A stretch of DNA of 62,304 nucleotides from Bacteroidia bacterium (GTDB lineage: Bacteria; Bacteroidota; Bacteroidia; SpSt-205): assembly GCA_026413325.1 (NCBI GenBank), contig JANZYW010000004.1:1-62304 (forward strand), read 5' to 3'. Both the position numbers and the translations under genes were made by a program. Shown one piece after another: positions 41,005-49,696 of the stretch. The notes beneath the pieces are model-generated. The model saw nothing but the letters and a program-made list of their open reading frames with translations, made no database searches and had not been told where the DNA came from. Every line of letters starts with the position of its first letter. The first letter of the stretch is position 1.

Positions 41005-41472
41005 GTGGATAAGTATAAGCTGTGGAGTTACCTAAGCTTTTTTCTCTCGGGGGTCGCTTTCGTTGCCCTTTTTCTTCCTCTTTTTCGAGTGGTGGTGTGG
41101 GACACGGGGAAGCAAGGGTATCTTTTCTTGTGGGGAGGGCATGGGGAGTTCGGGGCGAGCGTTCCTGCTGTATTGTATGGGATTGCGGGGGGATGGGGTT
41201 TGGCGGGGGTAGTGTCTTTGGTCTATGCAGGTGAGCTGCTTCGTCGTCAGAGCCGCTCCGCTATCGCCTGGATGAACTGGGCTGCCTTTTTTCTGGCGAT
41301 GGAACTCATATTTCTCTTGGTGATCGCCGAGGAGATCCTGACAGACTTGCGAGTGCAAGAGCTTCATGCGGATAGTTTTGCCCAGGTAGGAAGCTGGCTG
41401 GGCTTTTTGGTCTTGATAGGGTTGCTTTTCTTGCCAGGCAGGGCGAGGAAAGCTCTTTTCCCCCGCAAATAG
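41005..41472 (+). CDS. Small four-helix integral membrane protein
   Basis: A 155-aa protein with four hydrophobic helices (SYLSFFLSGVAFVALFLPLF; AVLYGIAGGWGLAGVVSLVY; WAAFFLAMELIFLLVI; LGFLVLIGLLFLPG) and a basic C-terminus. No family recognised. The ORF track extends left into the caspase gene; GTG 41005, 13 nt after the caspase stop and 4 nt after a -7-like box, begins right before helix 1. Its place directly after the caspase suggests a membrane partner, which is inference. Confidence 0.65.
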   Translation: MDKYKLWSYLSFFLSGVAFVALFLPLFRVVVWDTGKQGYLFLWGGHGEFGASVPAVLYGIAGGWGLAGVVSLVYAGELLRRQSRSAIAWMNWAAFFLAMELIFLLVIAEEILTDLRVQELHADSFAQVGSWLGFLVLIGLLFLPGRARKALFPRK

Positions 41473-41581
41473 GGTATCTGCATGCTTTTTTGAAGCTGCC
41501 ATTCTCTTAGTAAAAAACTTTCTACCGTTGCTCTCCTTAGCGCTGCTTTTCATACTGCCTACAGGACCCAATGAGACGCTT

Positions 41582-43333
41582 TTAGTTGTAAATATCCCAC
41601 TGGACCCCAAATGCGAAGGCCCGTCCCGGCATGGGATACCAGGCAGTGAGATAGTAGCCCTTATCGATGAGATTTTCTGTCGCCCGTTCAATGCGAAGGT
41701 ATACCATCACCCGCCGAATATGAATCGAGAGATAGGGATCGACCCACATGTAGGCTGGTTGAGGAGGAAATGGTGTGGGAGGTAGGTAGTACAGACCTAA
41801 ATGGGGTTCATAAGCAAGCAGGCGAAAGGAAGAAAAGCCCGACAAACGAACACCCACCTGGTAAACGGGAGGACGCCCTGGAAGCTGTCCCTGCCAGAAG
41901 ATTTGTACCCATCCACTTAGGAGAGGCAAAATGCTCGCCCAGGGGGAGCTTCCCGCTGTGCTATAGATCTTTTGTAACGTAAGACCAGATATTATCCCTA
42001 TGTTTGGCCAGGAAAGTCCTCCTTCGCAGGTGATCCCGTACAGTAAGAGGGAACTGCCAGAATGAGGTGTACTTTCCCATAGCCAGGGCCTTTCATAAAG
42101 GGTTCCCCATCCGGTTATCTGTAGAGGGAGGATTGTCGTGTCTCGGCTTGGAAAAGTGTACTTCACCCACAATCGAGAAAACCGTTCATTAGGAGGTACC
42201 TGCTGTACCAGAGCGCTGCGGTAAGTGAGCCAGGGGAGATTTCGGCTATGATAGGCTGCTCCGATGCGATAAGAGCGGAAATACCCCTCAGCCCACAACC
42301 CAAAGGCAGGGGGAGGGGCTTCTGGGGTGAGCCACATACGATAGTAGGCATAGGTGGTAAGAAACGATAACTGGATGTGGCTTTGGGTCTCTAAGGAGAG
42401 TAGGTTCCAGCTGCGGAACAAAGGGGATCCCGCACCAGTGAGTCGTTGGAAGCGCATCTCCATCTGCCAGGAGTCCCACCTAAGAGTGAGAGTGCCCTTG
42501 TGCCAGGTCTGCTGCAAGTTGGATTGAAATGCCAGAGTTTCCTGGACGAAAGGAGATCCGACCTGGAGAGCGGGTGGACTACTACACAGAAGGCGGTTCT
42601 CTCCGACCTCTCCTGTAGCGGTAAGGAAAAACCGATGGCTTATGCGAAAGCCTACCTCCGACCTTACATATCGATACCAGCGTCGCCAGCGAAGACTCAT
42701 GAGACGTACGGGTTGCCTTTCCTTCTGAAAAGCATCCCAGGGAGAAGCCGATGTATCAAAGAGTACTCCTCCGTTGATCTGGTCTTGTAGCTGATTCCAA
42801 ACCCCCTCTGCACGCAGCCACAAGTGGGGGCGTAAGAGCGCGTAGATGGCGCCCCCTGCACTATAGTGGTCCGACGTTTGTCCTACGTATTCTCCCTCTC
42901 GCGTACGTCTTTTGTATACAAGGGAGAGCCCTCCCCGCCTTCGGAAAGTCTGCCCATGAGAGAGAGAGAGAAGCTGTGTGCGTCTGCTGGATTGGTCGAA
43001 CCGAATCCGTGTGTACGGCTTTTCCGTCCATAGAATCGGTACATGGCGTAGGAGATAAACTTCCTGACTTGCGGGGGAAGGTGCGCTTTCCAGTTCTTCA
43101 TATTGAGGGATGCCTTTTACCCAGAGAGCATAAGGTTTGAAGTAGGTCAATCGGTGAGCGAAAGAAGCCATCGTATCCAAGGGATCATACCAGGGTAGGT
43201 AGGCGGGTTGGTACACGGGGGGGAGGCCCCCACTGGTGTCTCCCAAGAAAGAAAGCAAACGGGTTTCCTGGCCAAATAGGGACCTCCCGAAAAGGAGGAC
43301 CCCAGTTAGAGCTCTCGCACCAACTCCGTAAAT
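41582..43333 (-). CDS. Putative beta-barrel porin, non-canonical start
   Basis: About 583 aa of alternating, aromatic-rich beta strands ending in PMPGRAFAFGVQWDIYN, the usual finish of Bacteroidota putative porins with a GRxFxFGxxW last strand. A signal-like segment RALTGVLLFGRSLFGQ precedes the barrel. No ATG, GTG or TTG lies in frame between the pnp frame and that signal; ATT 43333 is the nearest reasonable start and is used here. The frame extends to ATG 43477, but that would put about 50 basic, unrelated residues ahead of the signal. Coupled to pnp (28-nt overlap). Confidence 0.65.
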   Translation of the reverse strand: MYGVGARALTGVLLFGRSLFGQETRLLSFLGDTSGGLPPVYQPAYLPWYDPLDTMASFAHRLTYFKPYALWVKGIPQYEELESAPSPASQEVYLLRHVPILWTEKPYTRIRFDQSSRRTQLLSLSHGQTFRRRGGLSLVYKRRTREGEYVGQTSDHYSAGGAIYALLRPHLWLRAEGVWNQLQDQINGGVLFDTSASPWDAFQKERQPVRLMSLRWRRWYRYVRSEVGFRISHRFFLTATGEVGENRLLCSSPPALQVGSPFVQETLAFQSNLQQTWHKGTLTLRWDSWQMEMRFQRLTGAGSPLFRSWNLLSLETQSHIQLSFLTTYAYYRMWLTPEAPPPAFGLWAEGYFRSYRIGAAYHSRNLPWLTYRSALVQQVPPNERFSRLWVKYTFPSRDTTILPLQITGWGTLYERPWLWESTPHSGSSLLLYGITCEGGLSWPNIGIISGLTLQKIYSTAGSSPWASILPLLSGWVQIFWQGQLPGRPPVYQVGVRLSGFSSFRLLAYEPHLGLYYLPPTPFPPQPAYMWVDPYLSIHIRRVMVYLRIERATENLIDKGYYLTAWYPMPGRAFAFGVQWDIYN

Positions 43334-44133
43334 ATCTGTGTGAGTTTGGGTTCGGCTTCGTTGGCTACCTGGATGATCTCTTCTAAAGCGACTGGTTTGA
43401 GGTGGTCGGGATCTCCGATATCGGTGACGATAGACATGGCGAAGACCCGCATGCCCATATGATTCGCTACGATGCACTCCGGCACAGTGGACATTCCGAC
43501 CACATCCCCTCCGATAATCCGAAGGAATCGGTATTCCGCCCGGGTCTCGAGATTCGGTCCTGGCACCGCCACATATACTCCTTCTTGAACGGGGATCTGA
43601 TGCTTATGGGCTATCTCCCGGGCCCGAGCGATGAGATCGGGGTGATAGGGAGCACTCATGTCAGGGAAACGGGGACCTAACTGGTCCAGGTTGATACCTC
43701 TAAGCGGATTCTCAGGGAGTAGGTTGATATGGTCGCGGATAATCATTAGGTCTCCGAGCTTATATGTGAGATTGAGCGCGCCCGCTGCATTCGAAAGCAA
43801 AAGGGTGTGTGCCCCCAGTAACTTCATGATGCGGATGGGATAAGTGATTTGATACATAGAATAGCCCTCGTAGTAATGGAACCTCCCTTGCATGGCTACC
43901 ACCCGCTTTCCGCCTAAGCGGCCGAATATCAGCCTACCAAAGTGACTTTCGACCGTACTAATGGGAAAGTGAGGGATGAAGTTGTAGGCCAGCTGGTGCT
44001 CCTTTTCGATTGCATCTGCCAGGCGTCCCAGCCCCGTCCCTAAAACGATCCCGACCTCGACTTCGCCGGTGAAATACCGACGAATGTACTCCAGTGTTTC
44101 TCGGAAGTGATTATAGGCTTCTGTTGTGGTCAT
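43306..44133 (-). CDS. Purine-nucleoside phosphorylase (trimeric type)
   Basis: A 275-aa enzyme splitting inosine or guanosine with phosphate. Signatures are GIVLGTGLG, VESHFGRL, GRFHYYEGY, LSNAAGALN, VAVPGPNLETRAEYR and VGMSTVPECIVA, typical of the high-molecular-mass mammalian-like PNP/XapA family. ATG 44133 (codon 7 of the track ORF) fits the family start TTTEAYNHF. It overlaps lpxK upstream by 23 nt and the porin gene downstream by 28 nt. Confidence 0.94.
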   Translation of the reverse strand: MTTTEAYNHFRETLEYIRRYFTGEVEVGIVLGTGLGRLADAIEKEHQLAYNFIPHFPISTVESHFGRLIFGRLGGKRVVAMQGRFHYYEGYSMYQITYPIRIMKLLGAHTLLLSNAAGALNLTYKLGDLMIIRDHINLLPENPLRGINLDQLGPRFPDMSAPYHPDLIARAREIAHKHQIPVQEGVYVAVPGPNLETRAEYRFLRIIGGDVVGMSTVPECIVANHMGMRVFAMSIVTDIGDPDHLKPVALEEIIQVANEAEPKLTQIFTELVREL

Positions 44134-45223
44134 ACAGGAGAAGCGACGCAAACAAAGTAGAAAAGAGGCTATCCGCCTTTTCTGGGTGAAGGGGTTGCAT
44201 ACCGATGCGTAGAGCGTACAAAGGTAATCCTGTAAAGGCAGACAAAGCGGGGCTTTGAGAGAGTCGGATGAGGTCCTTTTCGGTGGTAAGGAGTAAGAGG
44301 GAAGGCATATTGAGAGTACGACGGGCAGACCTATACCGACGAGCGATCTGAGCGGTATCTTTTTGGGAAAAAGAGTAATGGTCGGGGAAACTGCGTGTGT
44401 ACAGGATGTACACGCCTAATGCAGAAAGGCTCTGATAGAAACTCTGGGGATGGGCTATCCCGCAGAAGGCGACGACGTTTCGATATCGAAGTTCATCCAA
44501 GGACAGAGGGGGCAGTTCTGGAAAAGCTGGGACCAAACCCTCCGTTACATAATGGAAAGTAAGAGAGGGCCGATTGAAGCGACGAGTAGTAGGGAGAGAA
44601 GCGGCCGTTTTCTGATTCAAGATAAGTAAGTCAGCCCTCTTATAGCTCATGAAAGGCTCTCGGAGCCTTCCCAAGGGGAAAAGCCAGTCTCGCCAAGGGG
44701 GATTAAGGAGGTCCAAAATCAAGATATCCACGTCTTTTTGTATCCTTCGATGCTGAAAGGCATCATCTAACACGATAGCCTGTATATCTGGATACCTTTT
44801 TAGAAGTTCTATACCGCCTTTCACGCGATCCTCACATACGCCGACAGGGATATTCGGGAGGAGAGATTTGACAAGCGTCGCTTCATCTCCAAAATAGCGG
44901 GCTGGGTCTGCTCCTGATAAGAGTACCTCTTGGAAACCGTGGGAGATCCGTTTATAGCCTCTGCTCAGATAGGCTACCCGTACACCCCTTTCCAGCAGCC
45001 ATCGCAGGAGATAGATAGAAAAAGGCGTCTTTCCGCTTCCTCCCATGGAGAGATTACCTATTCCTATCACTAAACAGGGTAGTTTGCGAGAAGGAAGCCA
45101 GCCCCAGTGGTATAATCGGTTTCGAAGCAAAATCAGAATACCATAGCCGATAGCGAGAGGGATCGCCAGGATTACACCGAATGTCCGTAGTAATCTTTTA
45201 AGAGCCCTCCATGCCTTGCGCAT
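44111..45223 (-). CDS. lpxK: Tetraacyldisaccharide 4'-kinase LpxK
   Basis: A 370-aa membrane-associated kinase adding the 4'-phosphate in lipid A synthesis. An N-terminal hydrophobic helix (VILAIPLAIGYGILILL) is followed by the Walker A GNLSMGGSGKTP, LSRGYKR, FGDEATLVK, VLDDAFQHRRI and LLLTTEKDLIRL. The organism therefore makes lipid A/LPS-type outer membrane. Diverges from bioB with only 25 nt between the two ATGs; a -7 variant TACTTTG is 4 nt before the start. Confidence 0.95.
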   Translation of the reverse strand: MRKAWRALKRLLRTFGVILAIPLAIGYGILILLRNRLYHWGWLPSRKLPCLVIGIGNLSMGGSGKTPFSIYLLRWLLERGVRVAYLSRGYKRISHGFQEVLLSGADPARYFGDEATLVKSLLPNIPVGVCEDRVKGGIELLKRYPDIQAIVLDDAFQHRRIQKDVDILILDLLNPPWRDWLFPLGRLREPFMSYKRADLLILNQKTAASLPTTRRFNRPSLTFHYVTEGLVPAFPELPPLSLDELRYRNVVAFCGIAHPQSFYQSLSALGVYILYTRSFPDHYSFSQKDTAQIARRYRSARRTLNMPSLLLLTTEKDLIRLSQSPALSAFTGLPLYALRIGMQPLHPEKADSLFSTLFASLLLYDHNRSL

Positions 45224-45227
45224 GCGA

Positions 45228-45234
45228 CAAAGTA
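45228..45234 (-). promoter_or_regulatory. Candidate -7 variant (TACTTTG) of lpxK
   Basis: One base shorter than TAnnTTTG, 4 nt before ATG 45223 on the minus strand; two bases from the divergent bioB element. Confidence 0.45.
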
Positions 45235-45236
45235 TG

Positions 45237-45244
45237 TAGTTTTG
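45237..45244 (+). promoter_or_regulatory. -7 element (TAGTTTTG) of the bioB operon
   Basis: Exact TAnnTTTG ending 4 nt before ATG 45249. A TTG lies 18 nt upstream at 45216, a possible -33 element. Confidence 0.72.
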
Positions 45245-45248
45245 CTTG

Positions 45249-46229
45249 ATGGAGTCGTATCCGATACGACATGACTGGTCCAGAGCGGAGGTAGAGGCCC
45301 TGTACCACCGTCCTCTCCTGCGGCTTATAATGGAAGCTGCAGCGGTTCATCAGCAGTATCAGCGACCGGGTGAGATACAGACATGTACACTTTTATCTAT
45401 CAAGACGGGTGGATGCCCCGAGGATTGCGCGTATTGTGCGCAATCGGTTCGCTACCAAACAGGGATCGAGGTACATCGTCTGCTGGACGTAGAGGCGGTG
45501 GTGGAAGCCGCCCGTCAAGCGAAAGCGGCGGGGGCTACCCGTTTTTGTATGGGCGCAGCCTGGCGGGAGGTTCGCAATAACCGAGATTTTGAAAAGGTGT
45601 TACAAATGGTGAGGGAAGTCCGAAGCTTGGGATTAGAAGTGTGTGCGACGTTGGGTATGCTCACACCCGAACAGGCGGAGGCTCTAAAGGAAGCAGGACT
45701 CACCGCTTACAATCATAATCTCGATACCTCAGCTTCTTATTATTCGGAGGTTATAACTACTCGCACTTATGCGGATCGCCTGCGGACGCTCTCCGCTGCG
45801 CGAGCAGCTGGCTTGACCTTGTGTACAGGAGGTATCTTAGGCTTGGGGGAGTCCGATGCTGATCGGATAGATCTGCTGCACACCTTGGCTACTCTCCAGC
45901 CGCACCCTGAATCTGTGCCCATAAATGCACTTGTTCCCATCGAGGGGACCCCGTTAGAAAAATCGCGGGTACCCACAGTCTGGGAGATGGTCCGGGTCAT
46001 AGCCACCGCTCGCATCCTCATGCCCCGCAGCAAGGTACGATTAGCTGCAGGGAGGGAGCGCCTCTCTGCCGTGGAGCAAGCACTGTGTTTCGTAGCGGGG
46101 GCGAACTCTATTTTCTTAGGAGAAAAGCTTCTCACCACCCCCAATGCAGCCATTTCCCAAGATCAGGCGCTGTTTGACCTGTTAGGAATCGAACCGATGA
46201 CCGCCTTTGCAGAGACTTTACCTGCGTGA
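45249..46229 (+). CDS. bioB: Biotin synthase
   Basis: A 326-aa radical SAM enzyme converting dethiobiotin to biotin. The radical SAM cluster motif is [13 protein letters not shown]; further family motifs are [39 protein letters not shown] and [14 protein letters not shown]. The late Arg region (KVRLAAGRE) for the [2Fe-2S] cluster is present. ATG 45249 is used rather than TTG 45246. No other bio genes are near; it heads a run with outer-membrane genes. Confidence 0.96.
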   Translation: MESYPIRHDWSRAEVEALYHRPLLRLIMEAAAVHQQYQRPGEIQTCTLLSIKTGGCPEDCAYCAQSVRYQTGIEVHRLLDVEAVVEAARQAKAAGATRFCMGAAWREVRNNRDFEKVLQMVREVRSLGLEVCATLGMLTPEQAEALKEAGLTAYNHNLDTSASYYSEVITTRTYADRLRTLSAARAAGLTLCTGGILGLGESDADRIDLLHTLATLQPHPESVPINALVPIEGTPLEKSRVPTVWEMVRVIATARILMPRSKVRLAAGRERLSAVEQALCFVAGANSIFLGEKLLTTPNAAISQDQALFDLLGIEPMTAFAETLPA

Positions 46230-47235
46230 GCTACACTTGCTCCCTGTGTATGGGATAGTTGTAGTTGGTTGGGTCTGGGCACAGCTCTTACCGAATCTGG
46301 GGGGCCAACGAGTGGGTATCTCAGCCCTCACGTTTCTGCGGGTAGATCCCTCTCCTCGGTCTGTAGGATTGGGCGGGGCAGCTGTTCCTCTAAAGGGGGA
46401 TGCTTATGCTGCTTACTGGAATCCTGGTGCTTTGACCGAACTTCATCACGCAGGAGGGGCTCTGAGCCATACGTTCTGGATAGCGGGATTAGATTACTCT
46501 TATGCCGCCTTTGTGCTGCCGTGGAGGAAGTCACATCGCTTGGGTGCACAGGTGCAGTTTCTCTCCAGTGGGCCGATTGAGCGACGCACGGAGTATCAAT
46601 CGGAAGGGACTGGAGAGTATTTCACTGCGACTTACTGGGCTGGGGGTCCTGTTTACGCCTATGAATTCAGTGACCGATTTTCTGCAGGAGGCTGTTTTAA
46701 GGTCGTACGCGAGCAGTTGGATTTCTTTTCGGCGACGACATGGGTGGTAGACGTCGGTTTCCTCTACCAGACGGATGTGCGGGACTTTCGCTTCGGGGTA
46801 ATAGTGCAAAACTTCGGGCCGAACTCTCGACTTCGGGTTTCTAAAAAGCATGAAGCCGATGCTCCCAATGTGCAGGTATCTTCTTATCCAGCCCCTACAC
46901 TTTTTGCCTTGGGGGCAGCTATTCGGATATGGGCCCGGAATGCGCATCGGTTAGAGGCATCGCTTCAGCTAAATCATCCCAATGACAATACAGAGAACCT
47001 GCGTTTGGGAGTAGAATACATCTATGGCGGTTTCCTTTTTGTTCGGGCGGGTCAGAAAGTGGGTTTGGTCGAGCAATACGTCCCCACAGCGGGTATCGGT
47101 CTGAGCCGAGCGTGGGGTCTGGGACGATTTCGCCTGGACTATGCAGCGGAATGGGTAGGTCGACTGGGGTTGCAACATCGAATCGGACTTATATGGCAAA
47201 AAGAAGTATCGGCCTCCTCTCGCTCCTCTTCATAG
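46207..47235 (+). CDS. PorV/PorQ-family outer membrane protein
   Basis: About 342 aa. After a signal-like segment ending VVVGWVWAQ, the start of the mature protein has [41 protein letters not shown], the signature of the PorV/PorQ (UPF0164, FadL-like) family. The rest is barrel strands. PorV and PorQ belong to the T9SS attachment complex in Porphyromonas; the family also has members outside T9SS. The start is uncertain: TTG 46207 overlaps bioB, TTG 46237 and GTG 46246 are alternatives. It overlaps the next gene by 43 nt. Confidence 0.78.
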   Translation: MQRLYLRELHLLPVYGIVVVGWVWAQLLPNLGGQRVGISALTFLRVDPSPRSVGLGGAAVPLKGDAYAAYWNPGALTELHHAGGALSHTFWIAGLDYSYAAFVLPWRKSHRLGAQVQFLSSGPIERRTEYQSEGTGEYFTATYWAGGPVYAYEFSDRFSAGGCFKVVREQLDFFSATTWVVDVGFLYQTDVRDFRFGVIVQNFGPNSRLRVSKKHEADAPNVQVSSYPAPTLFALGAAIRIWARNAHRLEASLQLNHPNDNTENLRLGVEYIYGGFLFVRAGQKVGLVEQYVPTAGIGLSRAWGLGRFRLDYAAEWVGRLGLQHRIGLIWQKEVSASSRSSS

Positions 47236-48380
47236 TAAGCTGTGGGGATTTCTGGGGTCGTAAGACTGATTTGGGCTTCATTGACGTGCCTCAGTATGAT
47301 AACGCGTTGGTTTCATTTGTTCCTATTTTTCCTTATTGGGGGGGATTTAGTGGGCCGGTAGATATCTGCATAGGGTATGATGAACTCATATATGTAGCGG
47401 ATTCTGTCGCAGGGGAAATAATATGTCTCGACCAGGCAGGGCGTCGGATCGGGCGTTATCCCCTTCCTGGAGTCCACGCTCTCGCCCAGGACAGAAGATT
47501 AGACCTCTTAGCTGTCGCGCCTGTAGATACAGTTATAGGGGGGCAAACCTATCGGTTAGATGCACTACATCGGATCCGCCTCTATGATGGGCAAGGATAC
47601 GGTCTTTCTCACGCCATGATCGTTTCACGTCAGGTACATCCCTTTTACTTTAAGGCTTCTTTTTCCACTTCCGACACAGTTGTCCGCCTGCGTCGGATAG
47701 CCGTGATGGCGGATAATAGCTACTATGTCACCCGGACTGGACCGGACAGGGACCCGCTCAAGTTTGGCGGACCAGATGATGCAGTACTAAAGTTTAGCAG
47801 TGAAGATAGATGGGAAGAGGCGATAGCAGTGGAGACTTCCACAGGCACACAGACGGATTTCTTTCTCGGGGCGTGGGGTATATGTGTAAAGGCCCGTCCT
47901 CCGCAATCTCCTTTTGTGTCGCAAGGAGAGGGCTTCTGGGTGGGCTTGACAGCGTCTGGATTACCCCTCCGGATACATTCCGTAGTGTCTCGTGAGGGAG
48001 AACAGGGTCGTTTCTATGAGGTAGAATTTCGCTGGGTGCAGGGAGATACCAGCGTAGCAGATGGGTTTCTCGCGACACCAGGCCGCTTTCGAAGGCCAGA
48101 GGGCATCGCATATACAGGAGGAGCTCAGCCCTATCTTATCGTGGCGGATGCTGAGTTAGATTCTGTGTTTGTATTTACTCTTTCGGGATTAGAAGGGGTG
48201 TTGCCTCCTGTCAATACGACCGCAGTTCGTCGACCTGTGAAGGTCTCTTTCGGCGGAAGAGGAGGGGGGCCCTTGCAGATGCACAGACCTACCGCTGTCG
48301 CCCATCATCGGCGCATTTTATATGTAGTAGATTTTGGTAATAGGCGGGTCATGCGACTACGACTCACCACGGATTTTTAG
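47193..48380 (+). CDS. Lipoprotein with NHL-like beta-propeller repeats
   Basis: A 395-aa protein starting at ATG 47193 with a clear lipoprotein signal ([13 protein letters not shown], Cys near residue 17). The mature part has repeated strand motifs suggesting a propeller: GPVDICIGYDELIYVADSVAGEIICLDQAGR near the start and RPTAVAHHRRILYVVDFGNRRVMRLRL at the end, which resemble NHL repeats. Such proteins are usually on the outer membrane or surface. The ORF track begins at 47112, inside the porV-like gene in another frame. Function unknown; the pairing with the PorV/Q-like gene is the best clue. Confidence 0.75.
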   Translation: MAKRSIGLLSLLFIVSCGDFWGRKTDLGFIDVPQYDNALVSFVPIFPYWGGFSGPVDICIGYDELIYVADSVAGEIICLDQAGRRIGRYPLPGVHALAQDRRLDLLAVAPVDTVIGGQTYRLDALHRIRLYDGQGYGLSHAMIVSRQVHPFYFKASFSTSDTVVRLRRIAVMADNSYYVTRTGPDRDPLKFGGPDDAVLKFSSEDRWEEAIAVETSTGTQTDFFLGAWGICVKARPPQSPFVSQGEGFWVGLTASGLPLRIHSVVSREGEQGRFYEVEFRWVQGDTSVADGFLATPGRFRRPEGIAYTGGAQPYLIVADAELDSVFVFTLSGLEGVLPPVNTTAVRRPVKVSFGGRGGGPLQMHRPTAVAHHRRILYVVDFGNRRVMRLRLTTDF

Positions 48381-48388
48381 TACCTTTG
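48381..48388 (+). promoter_or_regulatory. -7 element (TACCTTTG) before the M23 peptidase gene
   Basis: Exact TAnnTTTG directly after the upstream stop, 26 nt before ATG 48415, so a leader of about 20 nt is expected here. Confidence 0.6.
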
Positions 48389-48414
48389 CGGCGCAGGAAA
48401 AATGTGGGTGATGC

Positions 48415-49266
48415 ATGTTTGGATTTATAAATCGTTTTGAATGGGATGACCGGACGCTCACCTTCAGGCGAGCTCCTCTTCGTGTTTGGCAGCTCGTGCG
48501 TCGGCTTCCAGGACCTCTGGTGCGAGGGTTTTTCACAGGGGCGGTCCTGGTAGGGCTCACCTATGGATGGTGGGAGAGGTATTTCCTCCACCTTGAGGAC
48601 AAGCGCGTGCGGAGGCTGCAGGTAGAATACCAGCGTATTTCTCAGGAAGTGGTCCAATATGAGCAGCGGATGCAGCGACTGCATGAGCGGGCTGAGAAAC
48701 TGTATCGTCCTGTCCTGGGACTCAGTCCCCTTTCTTCCTCGCAGTGGGAGGGTAACATGGGGGGCGCTCCTATTTCCTCCATCGAGCACTCCCTGTACCG
48801 GGGCAAGCTTCTGCATCAGGAATATACAAAACTCGAAGAGTTATTGGCTGAGCAGGCTTCTCATTTGGCCCATCTACCCTGTATCGCTCCTGTCTCTGGT
48901 ATTCGAGTAAGTGGCTTTGGGTTTCGCCGGGATCCTTTTCATGGAGCGTGGCAGATGCACACGGGCATAGACATATCAGCCCCTTACGGCTCTCCTGTGC
49001 GTGCAGCGGCGTCTGGGCGAGTACAAATCGCAGGATGGGATGGAGGAGGATACGGGCTCCAAGTAGAGGTAGATCATGGGAATGGATTAGTGACGAAATA
49101 TGCGCACTTATCCCGTCTCGCTGTGCAGGTGGGAGAAGAAGTGAGACGAGGACAGGTGATAGGATATGTAGGCTCTACAGGATATTCTGTCGCTCCGCAC
49201 CTTCATTATGAGGTGATCGAACGAGGGGTAAAGGTTAATCCTGAAAAATACCTACTTTTGCATTAA
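48415..49266 (+). CDS. M23 family metallopeptidase (murein endopeptidase)
   Basis: A 283-aa membrane-anchored peptidase. A positively charged N-terminus and one helix (FFTGAVLVGLTYGWW, about 40-55) precede a coiled coil (60-150) and a LytM domain with all zinc and catalytic residues: HTGIDI, DHGNGLVTKYAHLS and HLHYEV. It should cut peptide cross-links in peptidoglycan at the periplasmic face. In contrast to the EnvC-like protein at 5175, this one looks active. One base separates it from ssb. Confidence 0.9.
   Translation: MFGFINRFEWDDRTLTFRRAPLRVWQLVRRLPGPLVRGFFTGAVLVGLTYGWWERYFLHLEDKRVRRLQVEYQRISQEVVQYEQRMQRLHERAEKLYRPVLGLSPLSSSQWEGNMGGAPISSIEHSLYRGKLLHQEYTKLEELLAEQASHLAHLPCIAPVSGIRVSGFGFRRDPFHGAWQMHTGIDISAPYGSPVRAAASGRVQIAGWDGGGYGLQVEVDHGNGLVTKYAHLSRLAVQVGEEVRRGQVIGYVGSTGYSVAPHLHYEVIERGVKVNPEKYLLLH
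49253..49260 (+). promoter_or_regulatory. -7 element (TACTTTTG) of ssb
   Basis: Exact TAnnTTTG within the last codons of the M23 gene, 7 nt before ATG 49268. Confidence 0.6.
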
Positions 49267-49267
49267 C

Positions 49268-49687
49268 ATGTATGCGAAACTCATCGCTGCTGGCCGACTG
49301 GGGCGAGATGCGGAGCTGCGCTCCGTTGGCTCCGGCCAAGTGATACGATTTTCTCTCCCCCAAACGCAGCGAGGACCTGGGGGGGAGGAGCGCACGCTAT
49401 GGATCGAATGCAGTTACTGGAGAAATCCAGGAGATAGTACGGAAGTACTCCGATTTCTTAGGAAGGGAGCAGTTGTGTTAGTAGAAGGTGTACCTTCCGT
49501 TCGTGTTTACACCCGACAAGATAACACCCCAGGCGTAAGCTTTGAATGTCGAGTGGCTTCCCTTCGGGTGCTTGTTTATCCCACTGCAGAGGGAGGCGTG
49601 TCGACCTTATCCTCAGAACCAGAGGTGACTGCGGTAGAAGAACCCACTCCTCCGGAGCTTCCTGGAGGAGAAGATCTGCCTTTCTAA
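49268..49687 (+). CDS. ssb: Single-stranded DNA-binding protein
   Basis: A 139-aa OB-fold protein. The start MYAKLIAAGRLGRDAELRSVGSGQVIRFSL matches SSB strand 1-2, LWIECSYW the next, and VLRFLRKGAVVLVEGVPSVRVY the later OB strands. A short acidic/Pro linker ends in the canonical protein-interaction tip GGEDLPF. The OB core departs from housekeeping SSB in places, so it could be a second SSB paralogue. The tilS frame follows 9 nt after the stop, in the same frame. Confidence 0.85.
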   Translation: MYAKLIAAGRLGRDAELRSVGSGQVIRFSLPQTQRGPGGEERTLWIECSYWRNPGDSTEVLRFLRKGAVVLVEGVPSVRVYTRQDNTPGVSFECRVASLRVLVYPTAEGGVSTLSSEPEVTAVEEPTPPELPGGEDLPF

Positions 49688-49696
49688 CAGCCCGCT

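Noticed and set aside
43334-43477. N-terminal extension of the porin frame to ATG 43477
   Set aside because: The segment is a shadow of pnp, rich in Arg/His/Ser, and would bury the signal peptide.
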